Positions 9,939 through 18,842 of a stretch of 52,870 nucleotides of DNA are shown here, one piece after another. The translations under genes were made by a program, and so were the position numbers. Numbering within the stretch: position 1 is the stretch's first letter; each line of letters opens with the position of its first letter. Source of the DNA: Novosphingobium sp. B 225 (GTDB taxonomy: Bacteria; Pseudomonadota; Alphaproteobacteria; Sphingomonadales; Sphingomonadaceae); assembly GCF_002198665.1 (NCBI RefSeq), contig NZ_MWLM01000070.1, positions 36,913 to 89,782 on the forward strand, written 5' to 3'. The notes beneath the pieces are model-generated. The model was not told where the DNA came from. It did not search any database and worked only from the letters and a program-made list of their open reading frames with translations.

Positions 9939-10679
9939 ATGACTGACGCCGAACTTGCCGCACATCTGGCCGAAGTGGCCGGGCGACTGCTGATCGAAGT
10001 GCGCGAAAGCGGCGTGCTCAGCCTCAAGGCGCTGGGCAAGGCCGGGGACGCCACGGCCAACCAGTTCCTGTGCCACGCGCTGCGCGAACAGCGCCCCGAC
10101 GATGGCCTGCTGTCCGAAGAGGAAAAGGACAATCTCGATCGGCTGAACAGTTCGCGGGTGTGGATCGTCGATCCGGTCGACGGGACCCGCGAGTATGGCG
10201 AGGCGCGGGCCGATTGGGCGGTCCATGTCGCGCTGGCGGTGGACGGCGTGCCGACCATCGGTGCGGTTGCGCTGCCGGGGCTGGGCACGGTGCTGCGCAG
10301 CGACCGCCCCGCGCCCGTGCCGCCTGCTCCGCAGCAACTGCGCATGGTCGTCAGCCGCACCCGCCCTGCCGCGGAAGCGGTGAACGTCGCCGGGCGACTG
10401 GGGGCAGAACTGATCCCGATGGGCAGCGCAGGAGCCAAGGCCATGGCCGTGGTCCGGGGTGAGGCTGACATCTATCTGCACACGGGCGGCCAGTATGAAT
10501 GGGACAGCTGCGCACCCGTCGCCGTGGCCATGGCCCATGGCCTGCACTGCTCACGTGTCGATGGCAGCCCGCTCGTCTACAACCAGGCCGATACCTACAT
10601 GCCGGACCTGCTGATCTGCCGGACCGAGCACGCCAACCGGGTGCTCGATCTGGTCAGGGAAATGAACGGGGCGGAATAG
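9939..10679 (+). CDS. cysQ: 3'(2'),5'-bisphosphate nucleotidase
   Basis: 246 residues of the inositol-monophosphatase superfamily. It hydrolyses PAP to AMP, removing an inhibitory by-product of PAPS reduction. Metal-binding motifs: the SEEEKDNLDRL region, WIVDPVDGTREYGE near residues 74-87 and the second motif GGQYEWDSCAPVAVA near 182-196. Its place 20 bp behind cysNC supports the CysQ role over an inositol phosphatase. The protein appears intact. Confidence 0.94.
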   Translation: MTDAELAAHLAEVAGRLLIEVRESGVLSLKALGKAGDATANQFLCHALREQRPDDGLLSEEEKDNLDRLNSSRVWIVDPVDGTREYGEARADWAVHVALAVDGVPTIGAVALPGLGTVLRSDRPAPVPPAPQQLRMVVSRTRPAAEAVNVAGRLGAELIPMGSAGAKAMAVVRGEADIYLHTGGQYEWDSCAPVAVAMAHGLHCSRVDGSPLVYNQADTYMPDLLICRTEHANRVLDLVREMNGAE

Positions 10680-10683
10680 CCGC

Positions 10684-11346
10684 TCAGAACCCCAGGAACT
10701 GGACCTGTTCATCCAGCGGCACGCGTTCGCGGGCAAAGCCGTTGACCGGGTCTTCCTCGTCCCGCCAGCCGATCGCAATGCCGCAGAACAGCAGCTGGCC
10801 CTCGTCCAGCCCCAGGTGCGCCTTGATGGTGCGGCCGTACATGCCCATGTATTCCTGCGGGCAGCTGTCCAGCCCTTCGCCGCGCAGCAGCAGCATGATG
10901 GTCTGCAGCCACATGCCCACGTCCGACCACTGCGCCTCTTTCATGCAGGCCTTGGGGAAATGGCACAGCAGCAACACCGGAGCGCCAAACGAGATCATGT
11001 TGTTGCGCGCGAAATTCATCCGGTCTTGGGACTGGTCGCGCCCAATCGCCAGCGCGCCGTACATCGCGGCACCGACTGCCTGTAGCCGCGACTTGTATTT
11101 TTCCACTTCGCCCGGGGCAGAGAAATCGTATTCGAGCGGGCTGTCCGCTTCAGAAGCGAGCAAGACGTCCTGCAGCGCTTTCAGCGGCGCACCGGTCAGC
11201 ACCACAGCTTCCCATGGCTGGAAATTGCAGCCCGAGGGGGCCATCCGCGCCTGATCCAGCACCCGGCGGATTGTGTCCAGCGGCACAGCCTTGTCCTGAA
11301 AAGCGCGGATTGAGCGGCGGGTGGCAACGGCTTCAGCAACGTTCAT
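10684..11346 (-). CDS. nitroreductase family flavoprotein
   Basis: 220 residues. The N-terminal signature TRRSIRAFQDKAV is followed by the FMN-binding ARMAPSGCNFQPWEAVVL, and the C-terminal half contains DVGMWLQTIMLLLRGEGLDS and FCGIAIGW. FMN-dependent NAD(P)H oxidoreductases of this type reduce nitro compounds or quinones as dimers. The start MNVAEAVATRR is preferred over an ATG five codons upstream because GGGGGA sits at good distance from it. The gene is divergent from marR-emrAB, so the same MarR protein may control both directions (inference). Its 3' end is only 4 bp from cysQ in a convergent arrangement. Confidence 0.92.
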   Translation of the reverse strand: MNVAEAVATRRSIRAFQDKAVPLDTIRRVLDQARMAPSGCNFQPWEAVVLTGAPLKALQDVLLASEADSPLEYDFSAPGEVEKYKSRLQAVGAAMYGALAIGRDQSQDRMNFARNNMISFGAPVLLLCHFPKACMKEAQWSDVGMWLQTIMLLLRGEGLDSCPQEYMGMYGRTIKAHLGLDEGQLLFCGIAIGWRDEEDPVNGFARERVPLDEQVQFLGF

Positions 11347-11443
11347 CTGGCATTCCCCCAAAACAGGCAGGCCGCTGTCCGGCCCGAATCACCCTGCGGC
11401 CATATCCGGCAGGCCCTGTGCGTCAAGCGCTTCGCCGCGCACC

Positions 11444-11470
11444 GGCCGGACCGGCGGAACCGGTCCGGCC
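11444..11470. promoter_or_regulatory. 11-bp perfect inverted repeat in the nitroreductase/marR divergent region
   Basis: GGCCGGACCGG (11444-11454) and CCGGTCCGGCC (11460-11470) are exact complements around a five-base loop. The element lies in the 158-bp gap between two divergent genes and lacks a T-run, so it is not a plain intrinsic terminator in either direction. It could be a regulator site or a hairpin in one of the leaders. Confidence 0.5.
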
Positions 11471-11504
11471 ATGCAGAAGCAAGAACGCGGTTGATTTAAT
11501 AAGC

Positions 11505-11972
11505 ATGGCTATTATATCTCTGCATGTGATGACTATAGCTGCCTATCTGCTCAGTGACACGGCGCGCCTGCTGCGGCGCGCGTTTGATGCCCGTGTGCGC
11601 AAGCTTGGAATGACCAGCACCCAGGCCAGGTTGCTGCTGATCCTTGAGCACACCGAGGGCGAAAATCAGGGCTTTTACGCCGAGCGATTGGAGGTTGAGC
11701 CGATATCGCTATGCCGCCTGATCGACCGGATGGAAGAGAGCGGCCTGCTTGAGCGTCGCCGCGATCCGGCGGACCGTCGCGCCTGGCGAGTCCATCTGAC
11801 CGAGCGAAGCCGCCAGGTGATCGATCAGGTTCGCCAGTCGCTGACCGGACTGGAAGATGAAATGCTGCTCGGGCTCGATCAGGTCCGGCGGGACGGTCTG
11901 GTGGAAACGCTCGACATGATCCGCGCCAACTTCACCGGTCAGCGCAGTGAAGGGGTAGCTGTCCATGGCTGA
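11505..11972 (+). CDS. MarR family transcriptional regulator
   Basis: 155 residues from this start; a second in-frame ATG at 11529 (MTIAAYLLSDTARLL) gives 147 residues and is equally plausible. A winged-helix MarR domain is clear: helix MTSTQARLLLILEHTEGE, recognition region LEVEPISLCRLIDRMEESGLLERRRDPADRRAWRVHLTE with the DxRxxRV-type wing, and C-terminal dimer helices. It heads an emrAB-type efflux operon and overlaps emrA by 8 bp, the usual arrangement for a repressor lifted by efflux substrates. The start region TAATAAGC-atg-GCTATTA is an imperfect inverted repeat that could be the autoregulatory site. Confidence 0.9.
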   Translation: MAIISLHVMTIAAYLLSDTARLLRRAFDARVRKLGMTSTQARLLLILEHTEGENQGFYAERLEVEPISLCRLIDRMEESGLLERRRDPADRRAWRVHLTERSRQVIDQVRQSLTGLEDEMLLGLDQVRRDGLVETLDMIRANFTGQRSEGVAVHG

Positions 11973-13032
11973 ATCCGATCCGCGCATCGATCTTGATGCC
12001 GCCTCCCGGGTTGATCAGCCCGCCCCGCGCCGTAATTGGGGCCGACTGATGCTGATGGCTTCGCTGCCGCTGGCATTGCTGATTGGCGGGCTGATCTATT
12101 GGCAAAGCCTGCAAGGCCAGGTTGCAACCGACAACGCCTATGTCCATGTCGACAAGGTTACGATCAGTGCCGAAGTCAGCGGCAAGATCATCGAGGTAGC
12201 GGTCAAGGACAACGGCCATGTCAAGGCCGGCGATCTGCTGTTCCGGATCGATCCGGAACCTTACCAGCTGCAATTGAGCCAGGCCGATGCGACCATCGCC
12301 ACGGCTCAGGCCAGCCAGGTTGCGCTGGCCAATGCCGCGCCGCTTTCCGGGGCAGATATTTCGGCCGCGCAGGAACAGATCGCTTTTGCCCGGTCCAACT
12401 TGTCCCGACAGGAAGCCCTGTGGAAGCGGGGCTTTGCCACCAAGGCAGCTTATGATGCCGCGCAGCACCAGGTCGCCATGGGCGAGGAAGCGTTGCGGCT
12501 GGCCCAGGCCAAGCAAGCCGAAGCTGCGGCCAAGCTGGCCAGCGGATCGCAGTTGCCCGGGGTCTATCCGCAAATCGCCGCCGCCCGCGCTCAGCGCAGT
12601 GCGGTGGAACTGCAACTGCGCCGTACCGAAGTGCGCGCACCGGTCAGTGGCCAGATCACCCAGGCCAGCCGCTTGCAGGTTGGCCAGGACATGATCAGCG
12701 GTCTGCCCGTGTTGACCCTGGTCGAAGACGGATCGAGCTACATCGAGGCCAATTTCAAGGAGACCGAACTGGCTGACATGCGCGTTGGCCAGCCCGCAGA
12801 GGTCAAATTCGATGCCTATCCAGGGCTCAAGCTAAAAGGCCACGTATCGTCAATCGGCGCCGGCACGGGCAGCGATGCGTCGGTCTTGCCCGCGCAAAAT
12901 GCCACCGGCAACTGGGTGAAAGTAACCCAGCGCGTGCCGGTGCGAATCGCGCTGGACGAGGCCAGCCCCCGCACGCTGATTGCGGGGCTTTCGGTGAAGG
13001 TAAAAGTCTTCACCGACGGCCGTAAACGCTAG
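11965..13032 (+). CDS. emrA: HlyD/EmrA-type periplasmic adaptor of a drug efflux pump
   Basis: 355 residues: a cytoplasmic N-terminus, one membrane helix (about 31-46), then the lipoyl-like half-motif TDNAYVHVDKVTISAEVSGKI, a coiled-coil hairpin rich in Ala/Gln (about 95-195) and the beta-barrel RTEVRAPVSGQITQASRLQVGQ. This is the membrane-fusion protein that connects the inner-membrane transporter to an outer-membrane channel. It overlaps marR and precedes the DHA2 transporter by 4 bp. No TolC-type gene is present here. Confidence 0.93.
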   Translation: MAESDPRIDLDAASRVDQPAPRRNWGRLMLMASLPLALLIGGLIYWQSLQGQVATDNAYVHVDKVTISAEVSGKIIEVAVKDNGHVKAGDLLFRIDPEPYQLQLSQADATIATAQASQVALANAAPLSGADISAAQEQIAFARSNLSRQEALWKRGFATKAAYDAAQHQVAMGEEALRLAQAKQAEAAAKLASGSQLPGVYPQIAAARAQRSAVELQLRRTEVRAPVSGQITQASRLQVGQDMISGLPVLTLVEDGSSYIEANFKETELADMRVGQPAEVKFDAYPGLKLKGHVSSIGAGTGSDASVLPAQNATGNWVKVTQRVPVRIALDEASPRTLIAGLSVKVKVFTDGRKR

Positions 13033-13036
13033 GGCC

Positions 13037-14650
13037 ATGGCCAGCCGCGCCCCCGTGGCCGATCCGCAGCTTAACCCTGCTGCAGACGTAGCAACCCTGC
13101 CATGCCAAAATCCCACTCTGCTTGCGGTGGGGACAATGCTGGCGTCGTTGCTGCAGATTCTCGACACGACGATCGCGAATGTCGCGATTCCGCACATGCA
13201 GGCAGCACTGGGGGCCACTCCGGACGAGATCAGCTGGGTCCTGACCAGCTATATCGTCGCCGTCGCGCTGGCTATGCCGCTGACCGGCTGGCTGTCGGAC
13301 CGGATCGGATCACGCCGCCTGTTCATGGCTTCGGTCGCAGGCTTTGTGCTGTCCTCGATGTTGTGCGGGATGGCCCAGAACGTCACCCAGATGGTGATTT
13401 TCCGGGCATTGCAAGGGGCAACCGGAGCATTCATTTCGCCGCTCAGCCAATCGGTGATGATCGATACCAACAAGCCATCGCGGCAATCGCAGATGATGGC
13501 ACTGTGGGGCATGGGGATCATGGTCGGGCCGATCCTGGGGCCGATTTTGGGTGGGTGGCTGACCGAAAACTGGAACTGGCGATCGGTGTTTTACGTCAAT
13601 GTTCCGCTGGGGGTGATTGCCCTGGCGATCATGGCTGCCGAATTGCCATCCCGCCCGCTGCTGCGGCGGCGATTTGACCTGACCGGTTTTTTTCTGGTCG
13701 CGCTGACCCTGACCAGCGTTCAGTTGCTGCTGGACCGGGGCAATCATATCGACTGGTTCGAATCGATGGAGAGCTGGCTCTATGTGCTGATCGCCGCATC
13801 GGCAGCATGGATTGGCGCGATCCATCTGGCGACTGCCCGCGAACCCTTGTTCAACCGGCTCCTGTTTGCGGACGCGAACTATCTCTTCGCGCTGTTCTTC
13901 ACTCTGATTGTCGGCGTGGTGATGTTCGCCAACATGGCGCTGCTGCCCCCGATGCTGCAACGCCTGTTCGGTTATGGCGTGATCGATACGGGCGAAGCCA
14001 TGATGCCGCGCGGGGTCGGCACTCTGGTGGCAATGCAGGTATCCGGCATGATTATCCGCAAGGGTGTCGATCCGCGCCTGCTGATCGCCGCCGGCTTTGG
14101 CCTTGCCGGCTATTCGCTCTACCAGATGTCAGGCTGGTCGCTTGACACGTCTTACCAGGACATTGCCATTTCCGGCTTTGTGCAGGGCGTGGGGGTGGGC
14201 CTGGTATTCATCCCGCTTAACGCCAGCGCTTTTGCCACATTGTCACCCGCTTTGCGCACCGATGGGGCCAGCCTGCTGAATCTGTCGCGCTCGATCGGTT
14301 CATCGGTGGGGATTTCCGTGGTTATCAGCCTGATGGCGCGCAACCTGCAAGTCAGCCACGCTGACCTTGCCAGCCATGTGACCTCCTCCTTCTCGACCAT
14401 GATCGACGTTTCGGCGCTCGACCGGTTCCAGACACTGGGCGAGGCTGCCTTGCGGCTGATCGACGCAGAAGTGAACCGGCAAGCGGCGATGATTGCCTAC
14501 CTTGATGATTTCTATGCGATGATGTGGCTCAGTCTGCTGACCATTCCCCTGATCGCTTTCATGCGCCGGGCAGATCTCAGCGTGGATGCGCGGCTCGCCA
14601 ACGCCCGCGGCAAGGCGGATGGCGAACCCCCGGTAGACCTGCCGCACTGA
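13037..14650 (+). CDS. emrB: DHA2 family MFS multidrug transporter (EmrB/QacA type)
   Basis: 537 residues with 14 predicted membrane helices, the DHA2 layout. Signatures: LQILDTTIANVAIPHMQ in helix 1 (motif D1), GWLSDRIGSRRLFM (motif A) and WGMGIMVGPILGPILGGWLTE (motif C), which mark proton-driven drug antiporters. It is the inner-membrane pump working with EmrA. The C-terminal hydrophilic tail is short. ABC-F follows 20 bp downstream and may be read from the same transcript. Confidence 0.93.
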   Translation: MASRAPVADPQLNPAADVATLPCQNPTLLAVGTMLASLLQILDTTIANVAIPHMQAALGATPDEISWVLTSYIVAVALAMPLTGWLSDRIGSRRLFMASVAGFVLSSMLCGMAQNVTQMVIFRALQGATGAFISPLSQSVMIDTNKPSRQSQMMALWGMGIMVGPILGPILGGWLTENWNWRSVFYVNVPLGVIALAIMAAELPSRPLLRRRFDLTGFFLVALTLTSVQLLLDRGNHIDWFESMESWLYVLIAASAAWIGAIHLATAREPLFNRLLFADANYLFALFFTLIVGVVMFANMALLPPMLQRLFGYGVIDTGEAMMPRGVGTLVAMQVSGMIIRKGVDPRLLIAAGFGLAGYSLYQMSGWSLDTSYQDIAISGFVQGVGVGLVFIPLNASAFATLSPALRTDGASLLNLSRSIGSSVGISVVISLMARNLQVSHADLASHVTSSFSTMIDVSALDRFQTLGEAALRLIDAEVNRQAAMIAYLDDFYAMMWLSLLTIPLIAFMRRADLSVDARLANARGKADGEPPVDLPH

Positions 14651-14670
14651 CTGTGCTCTAGGCGCAAACC

Positions 14671-16551
14671 ATGCTCAACCTATCCGGCATCACGGTGCGC
14701 CTTGGCGGACGCACGATCATCGACGACGCGAGCGCGAGCCTGCCGCCGCGTGGGCGGATCGGGCTGATCGGACGCAACGGTGCGGGCAAATCCACCCTGG
14801 TCCGGGTCATCGCCAGCATGCTTGAGCCAGACAATGGCGCGGTTGCCATGCCGCGCGGCAGTCGGATCGGTTATATCGCGCAGGAAGCCCCTGGCGGCGA
14901 TGCCAGCCCGTTCGAAACCGTGCTCGCCGCCGATACCGAACGTGCCACTCTGATGGCGGAGAGCGAGCATTGCGAAGACCCCCACCGTCTGGCCGAACTG
15001 CACGAGCGGCTGATCGCGATCGAGGCCCATTCGGCCCCGGCCCGGGCTGCCCGGATCCTGGTCGGATTAGGGTTTGACGAAGAAGCCCAGCACCGCCCGC
15101 TCGAAAGTTTTTCCGGCGGGTGGCGCATGCGCGTCGCGCTGGCCGCATTGCTGTTTTCGCAGCCCGATCTGCTGCTGCTCGACGAACCCAGCAACCACCT
15201 CGATCTGGAAGCGGTGCTGTGGCTGGAGGATTTCCTGCGCGGCTATCCCGCCACGATCCTGCTGGTCAGCCACGAACGCGATTTCCTCAACAACGTGGTC
15301 GATCACATCCTGCACCTGTCGGGCGGCAAGCTGACGCTGTACCCGGGCGGCTATGACGCGTTCGAACGCCAGCGCGCCGAACGCCAGGCCCAGCTCGCTT
15401 CGGCCAAGGCCAAGCAGGACACCATGCGCGAGCGGCTGCGCGATTACGTTGCGCGCAATTCGGCCCGCGCCTCGACCGCCAAGCAGGCGCAATCGCGCGC
15501 CAAGGCGCTGGCCAAGCTGCAGCCGATCGCCGAATTGATCGACGACCCCTCGCTCAGCTTCGATTTTCCCGCGCCGGACGAATTGCGCCCGCCGCTGATC
15601 ACGCTCGATCTGGCCTCGGTCGGCTATGGCGAAGTGCCGGTGCTGAGCCGCCTGAACCTGCGGATCGATCCTGACGACCGGATCGCGCTGCTGGGCCGCA
15701 ATGGCAACGGCAAGACCACGCTGGCCCGCCTGCTCGCCGCGCAGCTCACCCCGATGGACGGCGCGATGGCGGCCAGCAGCCGGATGCGGGTGGGCTATTT
15801 CACCCAGTACCAGGTCGAGGAACTGGACCGTGGCGAAACCCCGCTGCAACACATGACCCTGGCCATGCCAGCGGCAAGCCCGGCGTCCGTGCGCGCGCAG
15901 CTGGGCCGGTTCGGTTTTGCCGGCCCCAAGGCGACCACTGAGGTCGGCAAACTGTCTGGCGGAGAACGCGCGCGGCTGGCGCTGGCACTGATCACGCGCG
16001 ACGCGCCGCATATGCTGATCCTTGACGAGCCGACCAACCACCTTGACGTCGATGCGCGCGAGGCGCTGGTCCAGGCGCTCAACGACTATTCGGGCGCGGT
16101 GGTGATCGTCAGCCATGACCGCCACATGCTGGAAATGACCGCTGACCGGCTGGTGCTGGTCGATGGCGGGACGGCGAAGGACTTTGACGGATCGATTGAC
16201 GATTACATCGCTTTCGTCCTCGCCCGCGATCCGGCCCCGGTGCGCAAGGATGACGCCGCGCGCGGGATCAACAAGAAGGACCAGCGCAAGGCCAACGCCG
16301 AAGCACGCGAACGCGGCCAGGCCCTGCGCAAGGCCGCCCGCTCCGCCGAGGCGGAGCTGGAACGACTGACCTCCGAACGCAGTGCGATCGATCAGGCGAT
16401 GTTCGATCCCGCCAAGGCCGCGCCGTCGCTCAGCAAGTTGACCATGACCGACCTGATGAAACGCCGCGCCGATCTGGAAAGCCGGATCGAGGCGGCGGAA
16501 CTCGCGTGGCTGGAAGCCAGCGAAGCGTTCGAGGCGATTGTCGCGGCGTGA
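14671..16551 (+). CDS. ABC-F family ATPase (YheS-like)
   Basis: 626 residues with two ABC domains and no membrane segment. Domain 1: Walker A GRNGAGKST at 34-42, signature SGGWRMRVALA, Walker B LLLLDEPSNHLD. Domain 2: GRNGNGKTT, LSGGERARLALA, LILDEPTNHLD. The linker between them (RATKQAQSRAKALAKL-like basic helices) and a C-terminal coiled coil (about 530-620) match YheS-type proteins. ABC-F proteins act on ribosomes, rescuing stalled translation or protecting from antibiotics. Its place directly behind an efflux operon hints at antibiotic response, but family resemblance to YheS points to a housekeeping translation role. Confidence 0.92.
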   Translation: MLNLSGITVRLGGRTIIDDASASLPPRGRIGLIGRNGAGKSTLVRVIASMLEPDNGAVAMPRGSRIGYIAQEAPGGDASPFETVLAADTERATLMAESEHCEDPHRLAELHERLIAIEAHSAPARAARILVGLGFDEEAQHRPLESFSGGWRMRVALAALLFSQPDLLLLDEPSNHLDLEAVLWLEDFLRGYPATILLVSHERDFLNNVVDHILHLSGGKLTLYPGGYDAFERQRAERQAQLASAKAKQDTMRERLRDYVARNSARASTAKQAQSRAKALAKLQPIAELIDDPSLSFDFPAPDELRPPLITLDLASVGYGEVPVLSRLNLRIDPDDRIALLGRNGNGKTTLARLLAAQLTPMDGAMAASSRMRVGYFTQYQVEELDRGETPLQHMTLAMPAASPASVRAQLGRFGFAGPKATTEVGKLSGGERARLALALITRDAPHMLILDEPTNHLDVDAREALVQALNDYSGAVVIVSHDRHMLEMTADRLVLVDGGTAKDFDGSIDDYIAFVLARDPAPVRKDDAARGINKKDQRKANAEARERGQALRKAARSAEAELERLTSERSAIDQAMFDPAKAAPSLSKLTMTDLMKRRADLESRIEAAELAWLEASEAFEAIVAA

Positions 16552-16591
16552 TGCCAGTGCATCCGCGATGCGGCGGAGAGAAGTCCTGAGC

Positions 16592-17914
16592 CTAGACCCC
16601 GAGCAGGTTCATCACGAACGGCGCTTCGGTAAGACTGGGTGAACCGTCGAGCAGTTCGAGCGCCTTGCTGACTGCGCTTTCGGGGCCTTCGTGGGTGACC
16701 ATGGCTACCATTACTGCACCGTCGCCGCCCGCGCGGCCCTTCTGGATCAGGCTTTCGATCGAAACCCCGGCATCACGCAGCGCGGCGGTGATTTCGGCGA
16801 GAACGCCCGGACGATCGGTAACCATGAAGCGCAGATAGCTGCGGCTGATGCGATGGCCGGTATCGGCGGGCGCCATCTCTTCCAGTTCGGCGACCGGGAC
16901 CGAGAAGGGCGCACCCACTTCTCCCCCATTCATGGTGGAACGCGCGATGTCGATCAGGTCGGCCACCACTGCGCTCGCCGTAGGGCCTTCGCCGGCGCCG
17001 GCGCCCTGAAACAGCAAACGGCCCGAAAAGTTGCCTTCCGCCACCACAGCATTGGTCGCACCATCGACGTGGGCAAGCGGGTGATCGAACGGCACCAGGT
17101 GCGGCTTGACCCGCTGGAACAGACGGGTGCCGCCGGGCACTTCTTCGGTATCGGCCATGCCGATCAGGCGGATGACATAGCCCAGCGCGTCAGCCTGGGC
17201 GATGTCTGCGGCGCGCAGACGGGTGATCCCGGCGGTATCAACCGACGCGAAATCCACTTTCGATCCGAACGCGATCGCTGCCAGGATCGCCAGCTTGTGC
17301 GCTGCATCAGTGCCTTCGATGTCAAACGCCGGATCGGCTTCGGCAAAACCCTTGGCCTGCGCCTCGGCCAGCACGTCGGCGAAATCGCGGCCGGTGTCTT
17401 CCATGGTCGAAAGGATGTAATTGCAGGTGCCATTGAGGATCCCGTAGACTCGCTCGATCGCGTTCGCTGCCGCGCCTTCGCGCAGCCCCTTGATCACAGG
17501 AATACCGCCGGCAACTGCCGCTTCGAACTTCAGCGCAACTTTGGCCGCTTCGGCCTTGCCGGCCAGTTCCAGCCCATGGTGCGCGATCATCGCCTTGTTG
17601 GCGGTGACCAGAGCCTTGCCAGCCTCGATCGTGGTCCGCGCGCAAGCCAGCGCCGGTCCGTCCGACCCACCTACCAGTTCGACCACCACGTCGACATTGT
17701 CCTTTTCGCCCAGGATGACCATGTCGTCTTCCCAGGCATATTTCGACAGATCGACCCCGCGGTTACGGCTGCGATCGCGCGCGCTGACTGCCACGATTTC
17801 GATCCCGCGCCCGGCACGGCGGGCGATCAGTGCCTGATTGGCCTCGACCAGCCGGATCACCCCGGCACCTACGGTACCAAGGCCAGCGAGTGCGATTCGA
17901 AGCGGTTCGGCCAT
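16592..17914 (-). CDS. hom: homoserine dehydrogenase
   Basis: 440 residues, single-function form. It reduces aspartate semialdehyde to homoserine for threonine and methionine synthesis. The Rossmann motif ALAGLGTVGAGV is at the N-terminus, the substrate region GILNGTCNYILSTMED and DPAFDIEGTDAAHKLAIL are intact, and a C-terminal ACT domain (FMVTDRPGVLAEITAAL) is present, likely for threonine feedback. The start MAEPLRIALAG is chosen because GAAGGGAAG precedes it; the 113-codon upstream open frame overlaps non-coding DNA. An inverted repeat CCAAGCG/CGCTTGG at 17946-17965 separates it from the upstream secreted-protein gene. Confidence 0.95.
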   Translation of the reverse strand: MAEPLRIALAGLGTVGAGVIRLVEANQALIARRAGRGIEIVAVSARDRSRNRGVDLSKYAWEDDMVILGEKDNVDVVVELVGGSDGPALACARTTIEAGKALVTANKAMIAHHGLELAGKAEAAKVALKFEAAVAGGIPVIKGLREGAAANAIERVYGILNGTCNYILSTMEDTGRDFADVLAEAQAKGFAEADPAFDIEGTDAAHKLAILAAIAFGSKVDFASVDTAGITRLRAADIAQADALGYVIRLIGMADTEEVPGGTRLFQRVKPHLVPFDHPLAHVDGATNAVVAEGNFSGRLLFQGAGAGEGPTASAVVADLIDIARSTMNGGEVGAPFSVPVAELEEMAPADTGHRISRSYLRFMVTDRPGVLAEITAALRDAGVSIESLIQKGRAGGDGAVMVAMVTHEGPESAVSKALELLDGSPSLTEAPFVMNLLGV

Positions 17915-17990
17915 CTGTCTTCCCTTCAATGCTGGCGCGCCCATGCCAAGCGGCGACGCGCTTGGGAAGAAGGTAATGCTTGGTGCAGCG

Positions 17991-18842
17991 CTATTTCCGG
18001 TTGCGCGCGCAGGGCCCCAGCTGATCCAGCAGGTAACGATAGTCTGCCCCAGCGGCAGCGCGGGCGCTTTCACCCTCCGATATGTTGGCTCCCACCGGCA
18101 GCACCCGCGGCAGAAAGCAGGCCAGCCGGTACCAGGCCAGAGTGCCGGGCCGGGGGGCGCCGGTCGCCTCGCCCAGCACTTCCGAGAACGATACGCTGAG
18201 CCGCGCCGGTTGGCCCGGACTGCGCGACACGGCGATAGCGGCGGGCTCGCCATTCGCGGTAGTCAAGAACAACTGGGTTTCGCCCTCGCCCGAAAGGTTG
18301 CCGGGAACATGGATCACTTCACGCACACCCGTCACTTTTTGCGGCGCACCGGGAGCATAGAGTTCCTGCAGAATCGCCTTCAGGGATGCCTCACTGGCGG
18401 GGTTCCAGGCCAGCTGGGCATCTCGGGCAACCAGTTGCAATTCCCCCGGACGCCCCGGCACACTGCGGGCGAACAACAGCACGGTCTGCTTCTTCAGCGC
18501 TGGCGGCTTGCCTTTGGCATCAAGTGGCAGATCCACCAGATACCGCAGAGCCTCACCCAGCGCTGAACGGCCGGCATAGAGCAATTCAGTCTTCGCTTCG
18601 ACATAGAACCGGCCCTGGCCCGGCCTGACCGCGGCGGCGCGGGCCGGTTCGACCGGCACAAGCTTGCGCACCTGCGCCCGCAGCACCAGCGGAGCACCAT
18701 CGGCCAGATCGGCCAGATCGGGATAGGGCGCTGCGACTGGCGGGGGCGGTGCGGGGCGCGAATCGGCCCGCGCCGAGGCAGGGCAAACAGCCCCCGCACA
18801 GAGCGCGATCAAGGTGGCAACAAGAGCATTAGGTGTAGTCAT
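17991..18842 (-). CDS. secreted protein of unknown function
   Basis: 283 residues. A signal peptide is visible (hydrophobic LVATLIALCAGAVC, then cleavage-like ASARAD near residue 26), followed by a Pro-rich stretch and a mainly beta mature part of about 240 residues, for example APLVLRAQVRKLVPV and FYVEAKTELLYAG. I do not recognise a family. It may be exported to the periplasm or beyond. It lies 76 bp upstream of hom on the same strand, separated by a small hairpin. A GGAGAGCACC site precedes the ATG. Confidence 0.7.
   Translation of the reverse strand: MTTPNALVATLIALCAGAVCPASARADSRPAPPPPVAAPYPDLADLADGAPLVLRAQVRKLVPVEPARAAAVRPGQGRFYVEAKTELLYAGRSALGEALRYLVDLPLDAKGKPPALKKQTVLLFARSVPGRPGELQLVARDAQLAWNPASEASLKAILQELYAPGAPQKVTGVREVIHVPGNLSGEGETQLFLTTANGEPAAIAVSRSPGQPARLSVSFSEVLGEATGAPRPGTLAWYRLACFLPRVLPVGANISEGESARAAAGADYRYLLDQLGPCARNRK

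Noticed and set aside
7939..9963. 674-residue open frame opposite cysNC
   Set aside because: Composition of an antisense shadow; cysNC has all family motifs on the plus strand.
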